The notes: generated by a model from the letters alone, not told the origin. Positions 45,247 through 55,349 are shown, counted from the stretch's first letter. The stretch: 64,000 nt of DNA from JAWKOK01 sp963848115 (GCA_963848115.1 CAWKCP010000041.1:62001-126000); one strand, 5' to 3'. Made by a program: numbers and translations.

Positions 45247-45380
45247 TCGGGATTGGTGATTGGGGAATAGGGATCGGTGATCAGGGATGGGTTAGGGGAT
45301 TGCGGATGCCTCAGCGAATCCCGAATCTCCCAATCCCTGATCACCGATCCCTATTCCCCAATTCCTAATCCCCAATCACC
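45247..45380. repeat. Intergenic imperfect palindrome, GGGGATT family, copy 2
   Basis: GATTGGTGATTGGGGAATAG words at the left are mirrored by CTATTCCCCAATTCCTAATC at the right, around GCGGATGCCTCAGCGAATCC. The right end overlaps the 3' end of the alanine racemase gene. It is related to the element at 6.57 kb with the core in the opposite sense, and its core resembles that at 15.82 kb. Confidence 0.6.
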
Positions 45381-46540
45381 TCCACCCGCGGCACCCGCGC
45401 CAAAATCCGACTCACCACGTCGTAGTTGATCGTGCCGGTACGGCGACCGGCTTCGGCTGCGCTGAGCGTGGCCTCGACTTGGCTGCCGATGAGCACCGCT
45501 TCTTCGCCCGCTCTTACTTCGCCTGTGGCAGCTACAATGTCAGTTATATCGATGATCGTTTGATCCATGCAGACACGCCCCCGTATCGGTGCGAATCTTC
45601 CACGCACCAGCACGCTCTCCCACGTGAGTGGCCGGCGGGGGAATCCATCCGCATAGCCCACCGGAATGACGGCAATGACTTTTGGGCTTTCCGCCACATA
45701 CTCGTGTCCGTAGCTGACGCCCTCGCCCGCTTTGAGCCTGCGTACCTGGGCAATTTCGGCCTTCCAGGTCAATGCAGGCTGAAATCCGTCCGGCAGGGGC
45801 GTCTCATCCACGTCCGGCGCCAGGCCATAGATGGCGATGCCGGTGCGAACCATGTCCAGATGTGTCTGCGGCATGGTGAGGACGGCCGCCGAGTTGGCGG
45901 CATGAGCCACCGGCGGACGCAGGCCATTCGCTTCCAACTCAAGCAAGAGTTGCTGGAAACGAGCAAATTGCGCTTCCGCCGCTCGCTTGTCCGCCAGATC
46001 CGACGAGGCAAAATGGGTGAAAACACCTTCGACGTCAAGATATTCCAGATCGGCGAGGGCTCGAAAGAGGGCAAGTGCCTCCCCAGTGTCCGCGTTCACG
46101 GTGACGCCCAGCCGGTTCATGCCGGTGTTCACCTTGACGTGGACGGTCGCCGGGTGGTCCATGTCACTGGCGACAGCATCAAACGCCAACGCTGCATCGC
46201 GATCATAGATTGTCAATTGGATATCGTGGCGGATCGCCTGAGTCACCAACCTGGGCGGCGTGTAGCCGAGCACCAGGATCGGACGAGTCACCCCGCAACG
46301 GCGCAGTTCGACTCCTTCAGACAGCGAGGCGACGGCAAATCGATCCACGCCGGCAGCCTGGGCAATGGGGCCGACAATGCGGACACCATGGCCATAGGCA
46401 TTGGCCTTCACGACCGCGGTGAGCAAAGGTTTGGGGCCGATGATGGCGCGAATACGTTCGATGTTGTTGATCAGAGCGGACCGATCGATTTCGATCCAGG
46501 TGGGCCGGTTGGGTTGTGGGGTCGTGGGGCTGTGGGGCAT
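45365..46540 (-). CDS. alr: Alanine racemase
   Basis: PLP-dependent enzyme of 391 aa making D-alanine for peptidoglycan. The PLP lysine is in TAVVKANAYGHG (~res 42), the C-terminal catalytic Tyr lies in GVSYGHEYV (~280), and RVCMDQTIIDIT is the conserved C-terminal block. The N-terminus WIEIDRSALINNIERIR is standard. It is a single gene on the minus strand between sulfatase and LysM phosphoesterase. Its last codons (VPRVEVIGD) run into the palindromic repeat. Confidence 0.94.
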   Translation of the reverse strand: MPHSPTTPQPNRPTWIEIDRSALINNIERIRAIIGPKPLLTAVVKANAYGHGVRIVGPIAQAAGVDRFAVASLSEGVELRRCGVTRPILVLGYTPPRLVTQAIRHDIQLTIYDRDAALAFDAVASDMDHPATVHVKVNTGMNRLGVTVNADTGEALALFRALADLEYLDVEGVFTHFASSDLADKRAAEAQFARFQQLLLELEANGLRPPVAHAANSAAVLTMPQTHLDMVRTGIAIYGLAPDVDETPLPDGFQPALTWKAEIAQVRRLKAGEGVSYGHEYVAESPKVIAVIPVGYADGFPRRPLTWESVLVRGRFAPIRGRVCMDQTIIDITDIVAATGEVRAGEEAVLIGSQVEATLSAAEAGRRTGTINYDVVSRILARVPRVEVIGD

Positions 46541-46605
46541 CGATATCCGGTCCTATGATCTGGTTTGGTTCTTCCGTGGATGCAGAGAGATGGGCCAACT
46601 ACAAA

Positions 46606-46638
46606 AGAAGGCAGACTTCTGAACAAAGTCTGCCTTCT
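46606..46638 (-). terminator. Intrinsic terminator of the LysM phosphoesterase gene
   Basis: AGAAGGCAGACTT (46606-46618) pairs perfectly with 46626-46638 across a 7-nt loop. Read on the minus strand it is followed by TTTTGT, and it lies 35 bp after the stop of the minus-strand gene. Confidence 0.75.
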
Positions 46639-46672
46639 GCGGTATCTGCCAAGATCCTTTGGCCGCCAATAT

Positions 46673-48205
46673 CTATGGCAATGCAAGCTCTTGGCCGATC
46701 TGGATGATCGTATCCTCCTCCAGTCCATTGACTTCGAGCAATTCTTGCCAGTTTACGTCATTGGCCAGGGCGATGGAGATGATCGTGTCGCCGCTTGCAA
46801 CGGTGACAGTGTCGCCGCTAGACTGGCGATTTGTGCTTGCGGTTGACGTGCTTGCAGTCGATGTGCTCGTTGTTGATGAGCCGGCAGCCGATGAACTGGC
46901 GGTCGAAGCCGTCGCGGTGGTTGACGTCGCCGTGGTTGTCGTCGCGTTGGCTGACGTGGGCTCTTCCCCGGCCCCTGGTATGACAAGCACCTGTCCGATC
47001 TGAAGGATCGAATTCTCAGTGAGGTTGTTTGCCGTGGCCAGCTCCGTCCAATCCACGCCATACCGGAGGGCGACGGCAAAGAGCGTGTCACCCGGTTGCA
47101 GGATATACTTGCTGCCGGAAACGGGTGCGGATGTGCCTGCTGTCGTCGTGGCAGATGTTGGCGTGGCAGACGTCGTCGCCGGTGTAGTATTGACGACATT
47201 CGTGACTTGCACCACTGCATTGGTGGCGGGAGCAGCCACGGTCTCGGTCACAATCGGGTCCGGTGGCGGCGGCAGGTCCGGATTCGAGACACAGGGTGAG
47301 CTGCCGGAATCGGTGAAGGTCTGCCCGGGCATGGGCAAAAATTCCCAATCGTAGGAATCCGGGTGCAGGGTCATCTTGATGACGCCCCATGTTTCGTGGT
47401 CGCGCACCTCACTGTTGGGCTGGATGAATCCGAAATCACGCGTTGTGGTGCCGCCGGTCCCCACCACAAACTGGCGGATGCCCCTGTCGGGCTGATATTC
47501 GCCGCTTGGGCTTTGCGGCGCGAAGCGCTCATAGTTGTGGTCGTGGCCGACGAGAACGACATCCGCACCGTAGTCATAGAGCGCCTGATACAGATCGATG
47601 GCGGCGCCGCTCTTGTGGCGGCCCGAACTGAAGGTCGGCCGGTGGTAGTAGGCCAGCGTACAGGCAGTCCGATTAGCGTCCAGGTCGGCGCGCAGCCATT
47701 GTTCCTGTTCCGAACCGGCCTGGTTCGGAAACTCGCTGTTCAAGGCAACGATGTGCCACTCCCCGAGGTCGTATGAGTAGTATCCCTTGCAATCACGCGT
47801 ACAACCCGGCTCCAAGGGCGTGGCCGCGTCGCCAAAGTAAGTGAAATAGCCCTCCGCACCCTGGGTGCCGTACTCGTGGTTGCCGGGCACGGGGCGCGTC
47901 CGATCTTTGTGGCGTCCCCACGTCGGGTCGTAGCACTCGTAATACTCCTTGAGCGATCCGACTTCATAGACAGTGTCGCCCAGGGCAACCACTGTCCCCT
48001 CGATGCTGTCCATCAGATAGGCGGTGTAGGTGTCATTGTCATTGTAACACTCGGAAATGTCACCCGCGCCGACAAGGATGGCCGGCTCTTCCTGGGCCAT
48101 CGGCGCGGCCAACGCCGATGATCGGGGAGCCAAACTCACAATGACGGCGAACAGGATGATCGTCAAGCATGAGATCGCGACGAAATGGCGGGGTCGATGA
48201 AACAC
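46673..48205 (-). CDS. Secreted metallophosphoesterase with two C-terminal LysM domains
   Basis: A 510-aa exported protein. The GTG at 48205 is chosen because AAGGAGA lies 5 nt upstream and a Sec signal peptide follows (CLTIILFAVIVSLAPRSSALA). The longer ATG frame lacks a ribosome site. Residues ~40-290 are a purple-acid-phosphatase-like domain: GAGDIS, ALGDTVYE, VPGNHEYG, YYHRPTFSSG, GHDHNYERF. A Thr/Ser/Ala-rich linker joins two LysM modules (YILQPGDTLFAVALRYGV and VTVASGDTIISIALANDV), which should tether the enzyme to peptidoglycan. A role in extracellular phosphate release is plausible. Confidence 0.88.
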   Translation of the reverse strand: MFHRPRHFVAISCLTIILFAVIVSLAPRSSALAAPMAQEEPAILVGAGDISECYNDNDTYTAYLMDSIEGTVVALGDTVYEVGSLKEYYECYDPTWGRHKDRTRPVPGNHEYGTQGAEGYFTYFGDAATPLEPGCTRDCKGYYSYDLGEWHIVALNSEFPNQAGSEQEQWLRADLDANRTACTLAYYHRPTFSSGRHKSGAAIDLYQALYDYGADVVLVGHDHNYERFAPQSPSGEYQPDRGIRQFVVGTGGTTTRDFGFIQPNSEVRDHETWGVIKMTLHPDSYDWEFLPMPGQTFTDSGSSPCVSNPDLPPPPDPIVTETVAAPATNAVVQVTNVVNTTPATTSATPTSATTTAGTSAPVSGSKYILQPGDTLFAVALRYGVDWTELATANNLTENSILQIGQVLVIPGAGEEPTSANATTTTATSTTATASTASSSAAGSSTTSTSTASTSTASTNRQSSGDTVTVASGDTIISIALANDVNWQELLEVNGLEEDTIIQIGQELALP

Positions 48206-48388
48206 AGCGGTCTCCTTCGTGAATGCAACCTTGATAAACTGGGCGTATTGTACCATAAAACTTGCGGTCCTACATCAAGCAGTTCGAAATGCCAAATTAC
48301 CATCGTAGCGTGCTGTTTGCCATCCGCTCAATTGCGAGAGACAATGAGACAAAGCGATATATCTGCCGGACGGCACAAGAATGGCGCA

Positions 48389-49210
48389 ATGAACATGTTT
48401 CGACTCGGTATCAGTTCGTATACTTTTGCATGGGCTATCGGCGTGCCGGGCCATCCGACGCCAACCCGATTGAATGCCTTTGATCTGTTGGAAAAAGCCT
48501 CAGCGTTTGGCGTCAACGTGCTGCAAATCGCCGACAATCTGCCCTTGGACCAGATGCCGGCTGAGGCAACGACCCGGCTCAAGCAGACTGCGGACGAACG
48601 GGCAATCCAGATCGAAGTCGGCGCCCGGGGGATCCTGCCTTCCCATCTTGAGCGCTATCTGCATATCGCACAGTACTTTGAGTCACCCATCCTTCGCGTC
48701 GTCATCGACAGCGTCGACCACAAACCGGCCGTCGATGAGGTGATCGAACTGCTGCGCGGCCGGCTTTCCGCCTTCGAGGACGCAGGCATTGTGCTCGCCA
48801 TTGAAAACCATGATCGGTTCTCTGTCATCGATTTTGTGCGCATTCTCACAACGCTGGATAGCCCGAACCTCGGCATCTGTCTCGATACTGTAAACTCATT
48901 TGGCGCCTGCGAAGGTCCACAGGCAGTTGTGGACGCGCTCGGACCGTGGACAGTGAACCTGCATATCAAAGATTTCGTCGTGCGCCGCGCCGATCACCAG
49001 ATGGGCTTCGCGGTCGACGGTGCGCCGGCCGGCGAGGGCATGCTCAATGTGCCGTGGCTGCTCGATTCGATTGCCGACCATGGCCGCGACATGAGCGCCA
49101 TTCTGGAACTCTGGCCGCGTCCGGCAGCCTCCATTGAGGCCACCGTAACACGCGAGTCGCTTTGGGCGCAGCAGAGTGTTGTCTACCTGCGCACGCTAAT
49201 CGCTGATTGA
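48389..49210 (+). CDS. Sugar phosphate isomerase/epimerase-like TIM-barrel protein
   Basis: A 273-aa AP-endonuclease-2-type TIM barrel. It has the FRLGISSYTFAWAIG start, the metal-binding Glu/His pairs in VLAIENHDRFS, GICLDTVNSFG, LHIKDFVVRR and the terminal ILELWPRP strand. Family members isomerise or epimerise keto sugars or act on inositol and hydroxypyruvate. It lies 28 bp before a large FAD/Fe-S oxidoreductase, so the pair may be one operon in the catabolism of a hydroxy acid or sugar acid. Confidence 0.82.
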   Translation: MNMFRLGISSYTFAWAIGVPGHPTPTRLNAFDLLEKASAFGVNVLQIADNLPLDQMPAEATTRLKQTADERAIQIEVGARGILPSHLERYLHIAQYFESPILRVVIDSVDHKPAVDEVIELLRGRLSAFEDAGIVLAIENHDRFSVIDFVRILTTLDSPNLGICLDTVNSFGACEGPQAVVDALGPWTVNLHIKDFVVRRADHQMGFAVDGAPAGEGMLNVPWLLDSIADHGRDMSAILELWPRPAASIEATVTRESLWAQQSVVYLRTLIAD

Positions 49211-49238
49211 CGACCGGCACCTACCGAAAGGCCTTCTC

Positions 49239-52200
49239 ATGACCATCACACTAGAAAAACCTTCATCCAGCCTCTCGCGCGCCGAGATGAAAAGCCTGGG
49301 CGGCGGACCGGACCTGGTTGCTGAATTGGATCAGCAAGTCAGCGGCGAGGTCCGTTTCGACGCCTACAGTCGCATGCTCTACAGTACCGACGCCAGCCTC
49401 TACCAGATCCAGCCGGTCGGCGTGGTCATTCCAAAGACGGTGGAGGATGTGCACGCCGTCATGGAGATCGCCGCGCGCCACCGTGTGCCGGTGCTGCCGC
49501 GTGGCGGCGGTAGCTCGTTGGCGGGTCAAGCAGTGGGTGCGGCCATCGTCATCGACTTCAGCAAGTACATGGAGCGCGTGCTCGACTTTGACGTCGAAGC
49601 GCGGACGGTCACCGTGGAGCCGGGCATCAACTTCACGGCGCTCAACAAACATGTGGGGCGTCAGGGCCTCATGATCGGGCCGGACCCGGCCAGCGCGAAC
49701 CGCGCCACCATCGGCGGCAGCATCGCCAACAACGCCACCGGCAGCCACAGCATCCTCTACGGGATGATGGCCGACAACGTCATCTCGACCGATGTCGTGC
49801 TGGCCGATGGGTCCAGTGCCCGCTTTGGACCGGTTTCGCCTGCCGACCTGCCCGCCCTGGGACGGGCTGATACATTGGAAGGGCAGATCTATCGACAGGT
49901 TCCTGCCATCGTCAACGGCGTTCTGGACGACATTTTGGAGCGTTTTCCCAAACATTGGCGGCGGGCCTCCGGCTACAACCTGGATCGGTTGGCCGCCGGG
50001 TTGATGCCGCCGGATCAGCGTAGAAAGTTGACCTTCGACAGCCGCTTTCGACCGGAGATCTGCGACCCCAGACGGATCGACCACTTCAACCTTGCCCAAT
50101 TGATCACCGGCAGCGAAGGTACACTGGCCATCATGACCGCGGCCACCATCCCGCTGGTGAGCAAGCCCAAACTGACCGGGCTGTCCATCGTCCATTTCGA
50201 CAACCTGATTGACGCCTGTGCGGCCACACCCGATGTGCTGGAGACCGAACCCAGCGCCTGCGAACTGCTCGACAAGCAGTTGATGGATCTGGCGCGTGCC
50301 CAGCCTGAGTGGGCCAAGCGCCTCCATTTCGTCGAGGGGAATCCGGAAGCGGTGTTGATCGTCGAGTTCTATGGCGACAGCGAGCAGGAGGTTGCAGCCA
50401 AACTGGAGCGCTTTGCCGAACGAATGCGCGCTCGTGGCTATCTTGGGGCCATTGTGCCGGTCACCGATCGGTCTCGCCAGCAGGAGGTGTGGGACGTGCG
50501 CAAGGCCGGTCTCAATATCCTCAACAGCCGCCGCGGCCCCTACAAGCCGATTCCCGGCATCGAGGATGTGAGCGTGCCCGCGGAGTCGCTGGCCGCCTAC
50601 ATGGAGAAGCTGCTCGATTTTGCCGACGCCCAAGGCGATATCCCCGGCGTAGCCGTCTATGCCCACGCCTCGGCCGGCTGTCTGCATGTGCGACCGCTGA
50701 TCAACACCAAGACCGGCACGCGGCCTCGAACTGATGCAGACGTTGGGCGAGTACGCCTGCGGCCTTGCCCTCAGCCTGGGCGGCACCATGAGCGGCGAGC
50801 ATGGCGACGGCTATGCCCGCAGCGCGCTCAATCCCATGCTCTTTGGTCCTGAGCTGTATGGGGCCTTGCAGGACGTCAAGCGCACTTTCGACCCGGATGG
50901 ACTCTTGAACCCGGGCAAGATCGTCGACGCGCCGCCGCTGACTGAGCACCTGCGTTTTGGGCCGGACTACCAGACAATTGAACTGGAGACCGTCTTCGAT
51001 TGGTCGGCCGATTTCGGCTACGCCGGGGCCATCGAGATGTGCAACGGCGCGGGGGTCTGCCGCAAGGTCGAGTCCGGCACGATGTGCCCCAGCTACATGG
51101 CAACCAGAGACGAGCAGGACACGACTCGTGGCCGCGCCAACGCCCTGCGCAATGCCCTGGCCGGGCGTATCCCTGAGGATGAACTCTTCTCTGACGAGAT
51201 GGCCGAGGTGATGTCGCTCTGTCTGGGCTGCAAGGCGTGCAAGAGCGAGTGCCCGTCGGCGGTGGACCTGAACAAGATCAAGTCCGAATTCTACGTGCAC
51301 TACTATCGTCGCCACGGCCTGCCGCTACTCAACCGCATGATGGGGCTGTTGCCGGTGATCAACATGCTCCTCTACCGGCTTGGCAAGCCCTTCATTCCGT
51401 TGGTCAATTGGGGCATGAAAACGCCGATCGCCAGAGCGATCTTCACGCAGATCGGCGTGCATCCTGCTCGCAGCATGCCCAGCTACGCGCCTGAGAGCTT
51501 TGCCCAGTGGTTCGCAAAGCAGCCGGGCGGCGATGCCTCAAAGCTGCGTCCCGACGAGTATCCCAACGGGCCGGTCATTCTCTTCCACGACACGTGGACC
51601 AACTACAACGAAACCGAGCTTGGCCGGGATGCCGTGCGCGTGCTGGGCGCGGCCGGCTACCAGGTCTTTCTCCCCTACGAGCGCAAATGTTGCGGACGTC
51701 CGCTCATCACCGGCGGCCAGGCCGACAAGGCCAAGCCCTGGGCCGATCACAACATCGCTCTGCTTGCGCCCTATGCCAAGCAGGGCGTACCCATCATCGG
51801 CATCGAGCCGAGCTGTATCCTGACCATGCGTGACGAATATCTGGCGCTGGCCGCCGATGTGGATGATGCCAGGATCGTGGCCGCGCAGGCCTTCACCTTC
51901 GAGGAGTTTGTGGCCCATGCACTTGAGACGGATCAGTTTGATGCGCCCTGGCGAGCAGATGCCGGCAAGGCCCTGCTCCACGGCCATTGCCATCACAAGG
52001 CGCTGGTCGGCAACGAGGTGACGGTGGATGTGCTGAAGGCTGCGGGCTACGACGTCGAGGTCATCCCCAGCGGCTGTTGTGGCATGGCGGGCGATTTCGG
52101 CTACGAGAAAGACCACTACGAAGTCAGCCGCACCATCGCCGAGGATCGGCTGATGCCCGCGGTGCGCGCCGCCTCTGCGGACACGACCATCGTCGCCTCA

Positions 52201-52290
52201 GGCACAAGCTGCCGCCACCAGATCAGAGACTTCTCGGAACGGAAGCCGGTGCATCTGGTCCAGGCACTGGCCGCGGCGTTGGACGGGTAG
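49239..52290 (+). CDS. FAD-linked oxidase fused to Fe-S/CCG domains (D-lactate/glycolate dehydrogenase-like), frameshifted near 50720
   Basis: A three-part oxidoreductase of about 1016 aa. Residues ~25-490 form a PCMH-type FAD domain (VPVLPRGGGSSLAG, GPDPASANRATIGGSIANN). The frame from 49239 breaks after NTKTGT (~50718). The chain continues in the +1 frame as GLELMQTLGEYACG... and GTMSGEHGDG. Then come two ferredoxin clusters (CNGAGVCRKV...MCPS and CLGCKACKSECPS) and two CCG segments (KCCGRPLITGG, SGCCGMAGDFGYE). One extra base in CACGCGGC explains the break. Similar enzymes oxidise D-lactate, glycolate or D-2-hydroxyglutarate into the quinone pool. Confidence 0.85.
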
Positions 52291-52477
52291 GGCAGTAGCC
52301 TATTGGAGTGACGAAACACCGAGCAGACTGTAGGCGATGAATTGAATCGCAGCCATGTATCCCTGCCCATGCGGTTTTTTTGGCGATGGAGGAATCGTTG
52401 AAGGTGGAAGCTACTCGACAATTGCATCCAGTCTGCGACCGAATAGATGGTCATCCAGCAGAATTCTACGCTCTGCC

Positions 52478-52542
52478 GCCGAACGGTTGAACTGACCCGC
52501 TGGCCCCGGGCCGGTCGGATCGGGTCGAGTGACTTGTTAGGA
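52478..52542 (-). other. attC-like integron recombination site
   Basis: Read on the minus strand, TCCTAAC (52542-52536) and GTTCGGC (52484-52478) are R''/R'-like boxes of the RYYYAAC/GTTRRRY type. The inner arms ACTCGACCCG and CGGGTCAGTT pair with an unpaired base, around a GC-rich loop. It lies 97 bp after the stop of the small membrane protein gene, in the orientation expected for a gene cassette. The remainder of the 52291-52638 gap shows no gene. No integrase is visible. Confidence 0.55.
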
Positions 52543-52638
52543 TGTGCCAATCTGGAAAACAGGTTCCAGTGTACTCGGCCCCAGTCTTCCACAGACACCC
52601 TAACCGCCTCGCCCATCAGCCTTCGCGTCATCAAGGGT

Positions 52639-53016
52639 CTAGCCATCCTGGCGAAAGATCAAGGCCAAGAAGACGGCACTCATTGGCAGCCCAAGGCCAT
52701 AGCCTAGGATACCGATTCGTTGGACAGCCATATTTCCAATCACTGGTCCAACCGTGCCGATCAGGCATAGAATCCCCGTGATCCTCAGGGACCAACGCGC
52801 TGAAGCTTGGCGCCGTGAGCCTGTAAAGACAAGAGCCGCAAATAGGAGCGACAAACCGAGGAAGACATCCCAAGCAAGCAGTTCCACGGCGTACAAGGTC
52901 GATGGCCATTCCAGCGTCGCAAAATCCGTTTGACGTCCCGCAGTAAGCGCCACGAAATGGACAGCGCTGGTGAGGCCGGCCACGATGGAGCCAAACGCCA
53001 AGATTGCGTGCGCCAT
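52639..53016 (-). CDS. Small four-helix membrane protein (possible cassette gene)
   Basis: A 125-aa hydrophobic protein with about four membrane segments (AILAFGSIVAGLTSAVHFVAL, LLAWDVFLGLSLLFAALVF, ITGILCLIGTVGPVIGNMAV, GLGLPMSAVFLALIF). I do not recognise the family. The ATG at 53016 has no ribosome site; the upstream sequence reads TTTCCCCCCTTTG. It lies 50 bp after the PHP gene on the same strand and is followed by an attC-like site, so it may be a promoterless cassette gene read from upstream. Confidence 0.55.
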   Translation of the reverse strand: MAHAILAFGSIVAGLTSAVHFVALTAGRQTDFATLEWPSTLYAVELLAWDVFLGLSLLFAALVFTGSRRQASARWSLRITGILCLIGTVGPVIGNMAVQRIGILGYGLGLPMSAVFLALIFRQDG

Positions 53017-53066
53017 CAAAGGGGGGAAATGCGATATTGACGGTTATGAATCTCTCTGGAATGGCC

Positions 53067-53972
53067 TTACTCCAGCCAGATCGGACTCGTCCATGCCCGC
53101 CCGCCTGCTCTGTCACGTACAGTGATTCGACACCACGGGCTGTCGAAGGTCGCGAGATCGAACGTTGCCTCGCTGATACCGTTACCCCAAACACGTTGAG
53201 CCTTGCTGCCCTTGCCGGAAACAAAGATCCGATCGGCCGGTGAGCAGCGGATGGTCAGAGTCCCGCCCGTCCCGAATTGGACATCATGAATCTGAGGCCC
53301 GGTGCTTGAGTAGAAATGGCCTGCTTTCAGGGCCGAGACTAGCGCCTCTGGCTCAAGCGTTTCGCTCTTTACATGGATCCAACCGCGCTGAAAATCATCA
53401 AATTGTTCTCCGAAATGAGCATCATCAGCTGCGTAGGCATGGTAGTGCCGTCCTCGGTCGGATAGAATGTCCATCAGATGCCAGCTATCCTGTTTGTCAT
53501 TGGCATCTACGGCGATTCCGTTGAAGATCTCGACTGCATGCACCGCTCCAAGTGAATGGGCATCGGCTTCAGTCAGCGTATACCAATTGGGATGGGCAAT
53601 GGCTACAAACGCGCCGGCTTCGACGGCCCGGCGAGCGATGGACGGTCCCGATTCATCGTCCGCCGGCCGGGCAAAGTCAAGCGGCAGCCCTGCGGCCAGA
53701 ATATGCCACATCTCCCCGTTTTCCAGCGTCCCCGCATGCAGCTCCGCGCCCAAGATCGTCGTGAAATCGTCGGATCGGAACGGACGGGTATCTGCCACCG
53801 GAAAACCGTAACTGGGTAAGAAATGGTCGGTGAGCGCGATGAAGTCGTAGCCGCCCTCCCGGTAGCGTTCGATGACCTGTTGGGGCGTCAAGGCGCCATC
53901 GGACAGGGTCGAATGGGTATGGATGTTGCCTTTCCAGAAGCGGCCGGGCTTGTCAAACGGGAGAGCGTTCAT
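53067..53972 (-). CDS. PHP-domain phosphoesterase
   Basis: A 301-aa protein. The N-terminal ~210 residues form a PHP (polymerase and histidinol phosphatase) domain with metal motifs GNIHTHSTLSDG, FIALTDH, LGAELHAG, VAIAHPNW and AYAADDAHF. The C-terminal ~80 residues resemble a small beta-rich module (FYSSTGPQIHDVQF). Similar proteins are predicted metal-dependent phosphoesterases of uncertain substrate. The ATG at 53972 is chosen because homology begins at RFWKGNIHTH; 33 upstream codons look non-coding. Confidence 0.83.
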   Translation of the reverse strand: MNALPFDKPGRFWKGNIHTHSTLSDGALTPQQVIERYREGGYDFIALTDHFLPSYGFPVADTRPFRSDDFTTILGAELHAGTLENGEMWHILAAGLPLDFARPADDESGPSIARRAVEAGAFVAIAHPNWYTLTEADAHSLGAVHAVEIFNGIAVDANDKQDSWHLMDILSDRGRHYHAYAADDAHFGEQFDDFQRGWIHVKSETLEPEALVSALKAGHFYSSTGPQIHDVQFGTGGTLTIRCSPADRIFVSGKGSKAQRVWGNGISEATFDLATFDSPWCRITVRDRAGGRAWTSPIWLE

Positions 53973-54055
53973 GGCGGGTTGTTTTCCTTGATCCGTGGAG
54001 ATTGTCGATGGAAATTCCAAGCTGATTGCTCGATGTGAGCATGGATTCCGCGGTC

Positions 54056-54128
54056 GAGAGATTGGGGCCATTGGCCCGAGACCAGGAGATTGTGGGCTGA
54101 TCGCCAGTCTCCTAATCTCCAGATCTCT
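54056..54128. repeat. Weak palindrome, GAGATTGGGG type
   Basis: GAGAGATTGGGG at the left is loosely mirrored by AATCTCCAGATCTCT at the right, with GGCCATTGGCC inside. It resembles the elements at 6.57 and 45.25 kb in style but is shorter and more diverged. It lies between RNase D and PHP genes. Confidence 0.35.
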
Positions 54129-54146
54129 GAATTGCCGTCAGTCAGA

Positions 54147-55349
54147 TCAGGTACGACCAGAGTCGATCCGACCGTTCATCAGGGGCAGGATGTCGGGGGC
54201 GTAGGTCTTGGCCTTCCACGGGCCAATGCCGGGGATCCCCTCCAATTCCTCGATGGATTGGGGCGTGTTCTGGGCGATGGTCATGAGGACGCTGTTGCTG
54301 AAAACGATGTCGTCGTTGACGCCCCGATTCTTGGCGGTGTGCGAACGCCAGCGGCGCAAAGCCTCATAGCGGGCCTGGGCGATGCCCTGCAATTGGGGCT
54401 GGCGTCGATGATTGGACTCGGGCATTGTGGGAATCGGACGCTGCGAACCTTCGTCGATGGCGGCGAGCAAGGGATCGCCATAGCGCTTGACCTGGTTGAC
54501 GCTCAGTCCGTTGACGGCCAGTAGTCCCTCTCTGTCCGTCGGGCGTGTCGAGGCCAGGCGGCCCAGCACGGCGTCATTGGCGACACGAAAGGGAGGACAG
54601 TTGCGACGTTGCGCCTCTGCCTCGCGCCATTGCCAGAGCGTCTCCAATACACCGAGATCCCGACGCTGCACCTTGCGCACGATCTTCATCTGCCAGACCG
54701 ATCGTTCATTGACCGGACGATCGGCGTAGTCCAGTTCGGCCAGTAACTGGAAAGCCTCGGCGGCTTCCTCGATGCGGCCCTTTTCCATCAATTCCGCCAT
54801 TTGAATCGCCCGCAGCTTGGGCAGATAGTGGGTGTCCATCTGCGCATAGGCGATCTGTTGCGGCGTTAACGGGCGCGTGCCCCAGTTGGTGCGTTGCATG
54901 CGCTTGTTGCTGTGGACGCCAAACTCGCGTTCCAAAATCGCGGCCAGCCCAATCCCTTTCCAGCCGAGAATCCGTGCCGCCAACTGTGTATCGAAGATGT
55001 TGGTAAACTGGAATTGGAAATCACGCTGCATGGTCAGAATATCGTTCTCTGCCGCATGCATGACGATCTGTATCTGGGGAGACGCAAGCAGTGAACCCAG
55101 GGCTTCAATCGAATCGAGACGCAGCGGATCGACCAGATAGTCAACCACTTCGCCGGGGTTGGGGTTCTTTGGGTCGGCGAAGACGGTCAGCTGAATCAGA
55201 CAGACCTTGGGGTAATAGCTGTAAAGGCTGTCACTTTCGGTGTCGACGGCAATGAGTGAGTGTTGGCTGAGTTCTTTGACCAGGCTGATCAGACCGCGAT
55301 GGGTATAGATAAGCGTGGGGTTGATCTCGTTGGTTTTCTGGCCTGACAT
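54147..55349 (-). CDS. rnd: Ribonuclease D
   Basis: A 400-aa DEDD-type 3'-5' exoribonuclease acting on tRNA precursors and other structured RNA. ExoI is AVDTESDSLYSYYP, ExoII MHAAENDILTMQRD, with the NIFDTQLAARILG strand, and ExoIII contains YAQMDTHYL. Two HRDC domains follow (~res 205-285 and ~315-400), as in bacterial RNase D. The ATG at 55349 follows AAGGG. The longer frame to 55535 covers the promoter and is not coding. Confidence 0.9.
   Translation of the reverse strand: MSGQKTNEINPTLIYTHRGLISLVKELSQHSLIAVDTESDSLYSYYPKVCLIQLTVFADPKNPNPGEVVDYLVDPLRLDSIEALGSLLASPQIQIVMHAAENDILTMQRDFQFQFTNIFDTQLAARILGWKGIGLAAILEREFGVHSNKRMQRTNWGTRPLTPQQIAYAQMDTHYLPKLRAIQMAELMEKGRIEEAAEAFQLLAELDYADRPVNERSVWQMKIVRKVQRRDLGVLETLWQWREAEAQRRNCPPFRVANDAVLGRLASTRPTDREGLLAVNGLSVNQVKRYGDPLLAAIDEGSQRPIPTMPESNHRRQPQLQGIAQARYEALRRWRSHTAKNRGVNDDIVFSNSVLMTIAQNTPQSIEELEGIPGIGPWKAKTYAPDILPLMNGRIDSGRT

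Noticed and set aside
45479..46558. Plus-strand open frame (359 aa) opposite alr
   Set aside because: The minus strand encodes a full-length alanine racemase with all catalytic motifs.
49263..50789. Minus-strand open frame (508 aa) opposite the FAD oxidase
   Set aside because: No domain, and the plus strand carries a well-conserved FAD-binding domain over the same bases.
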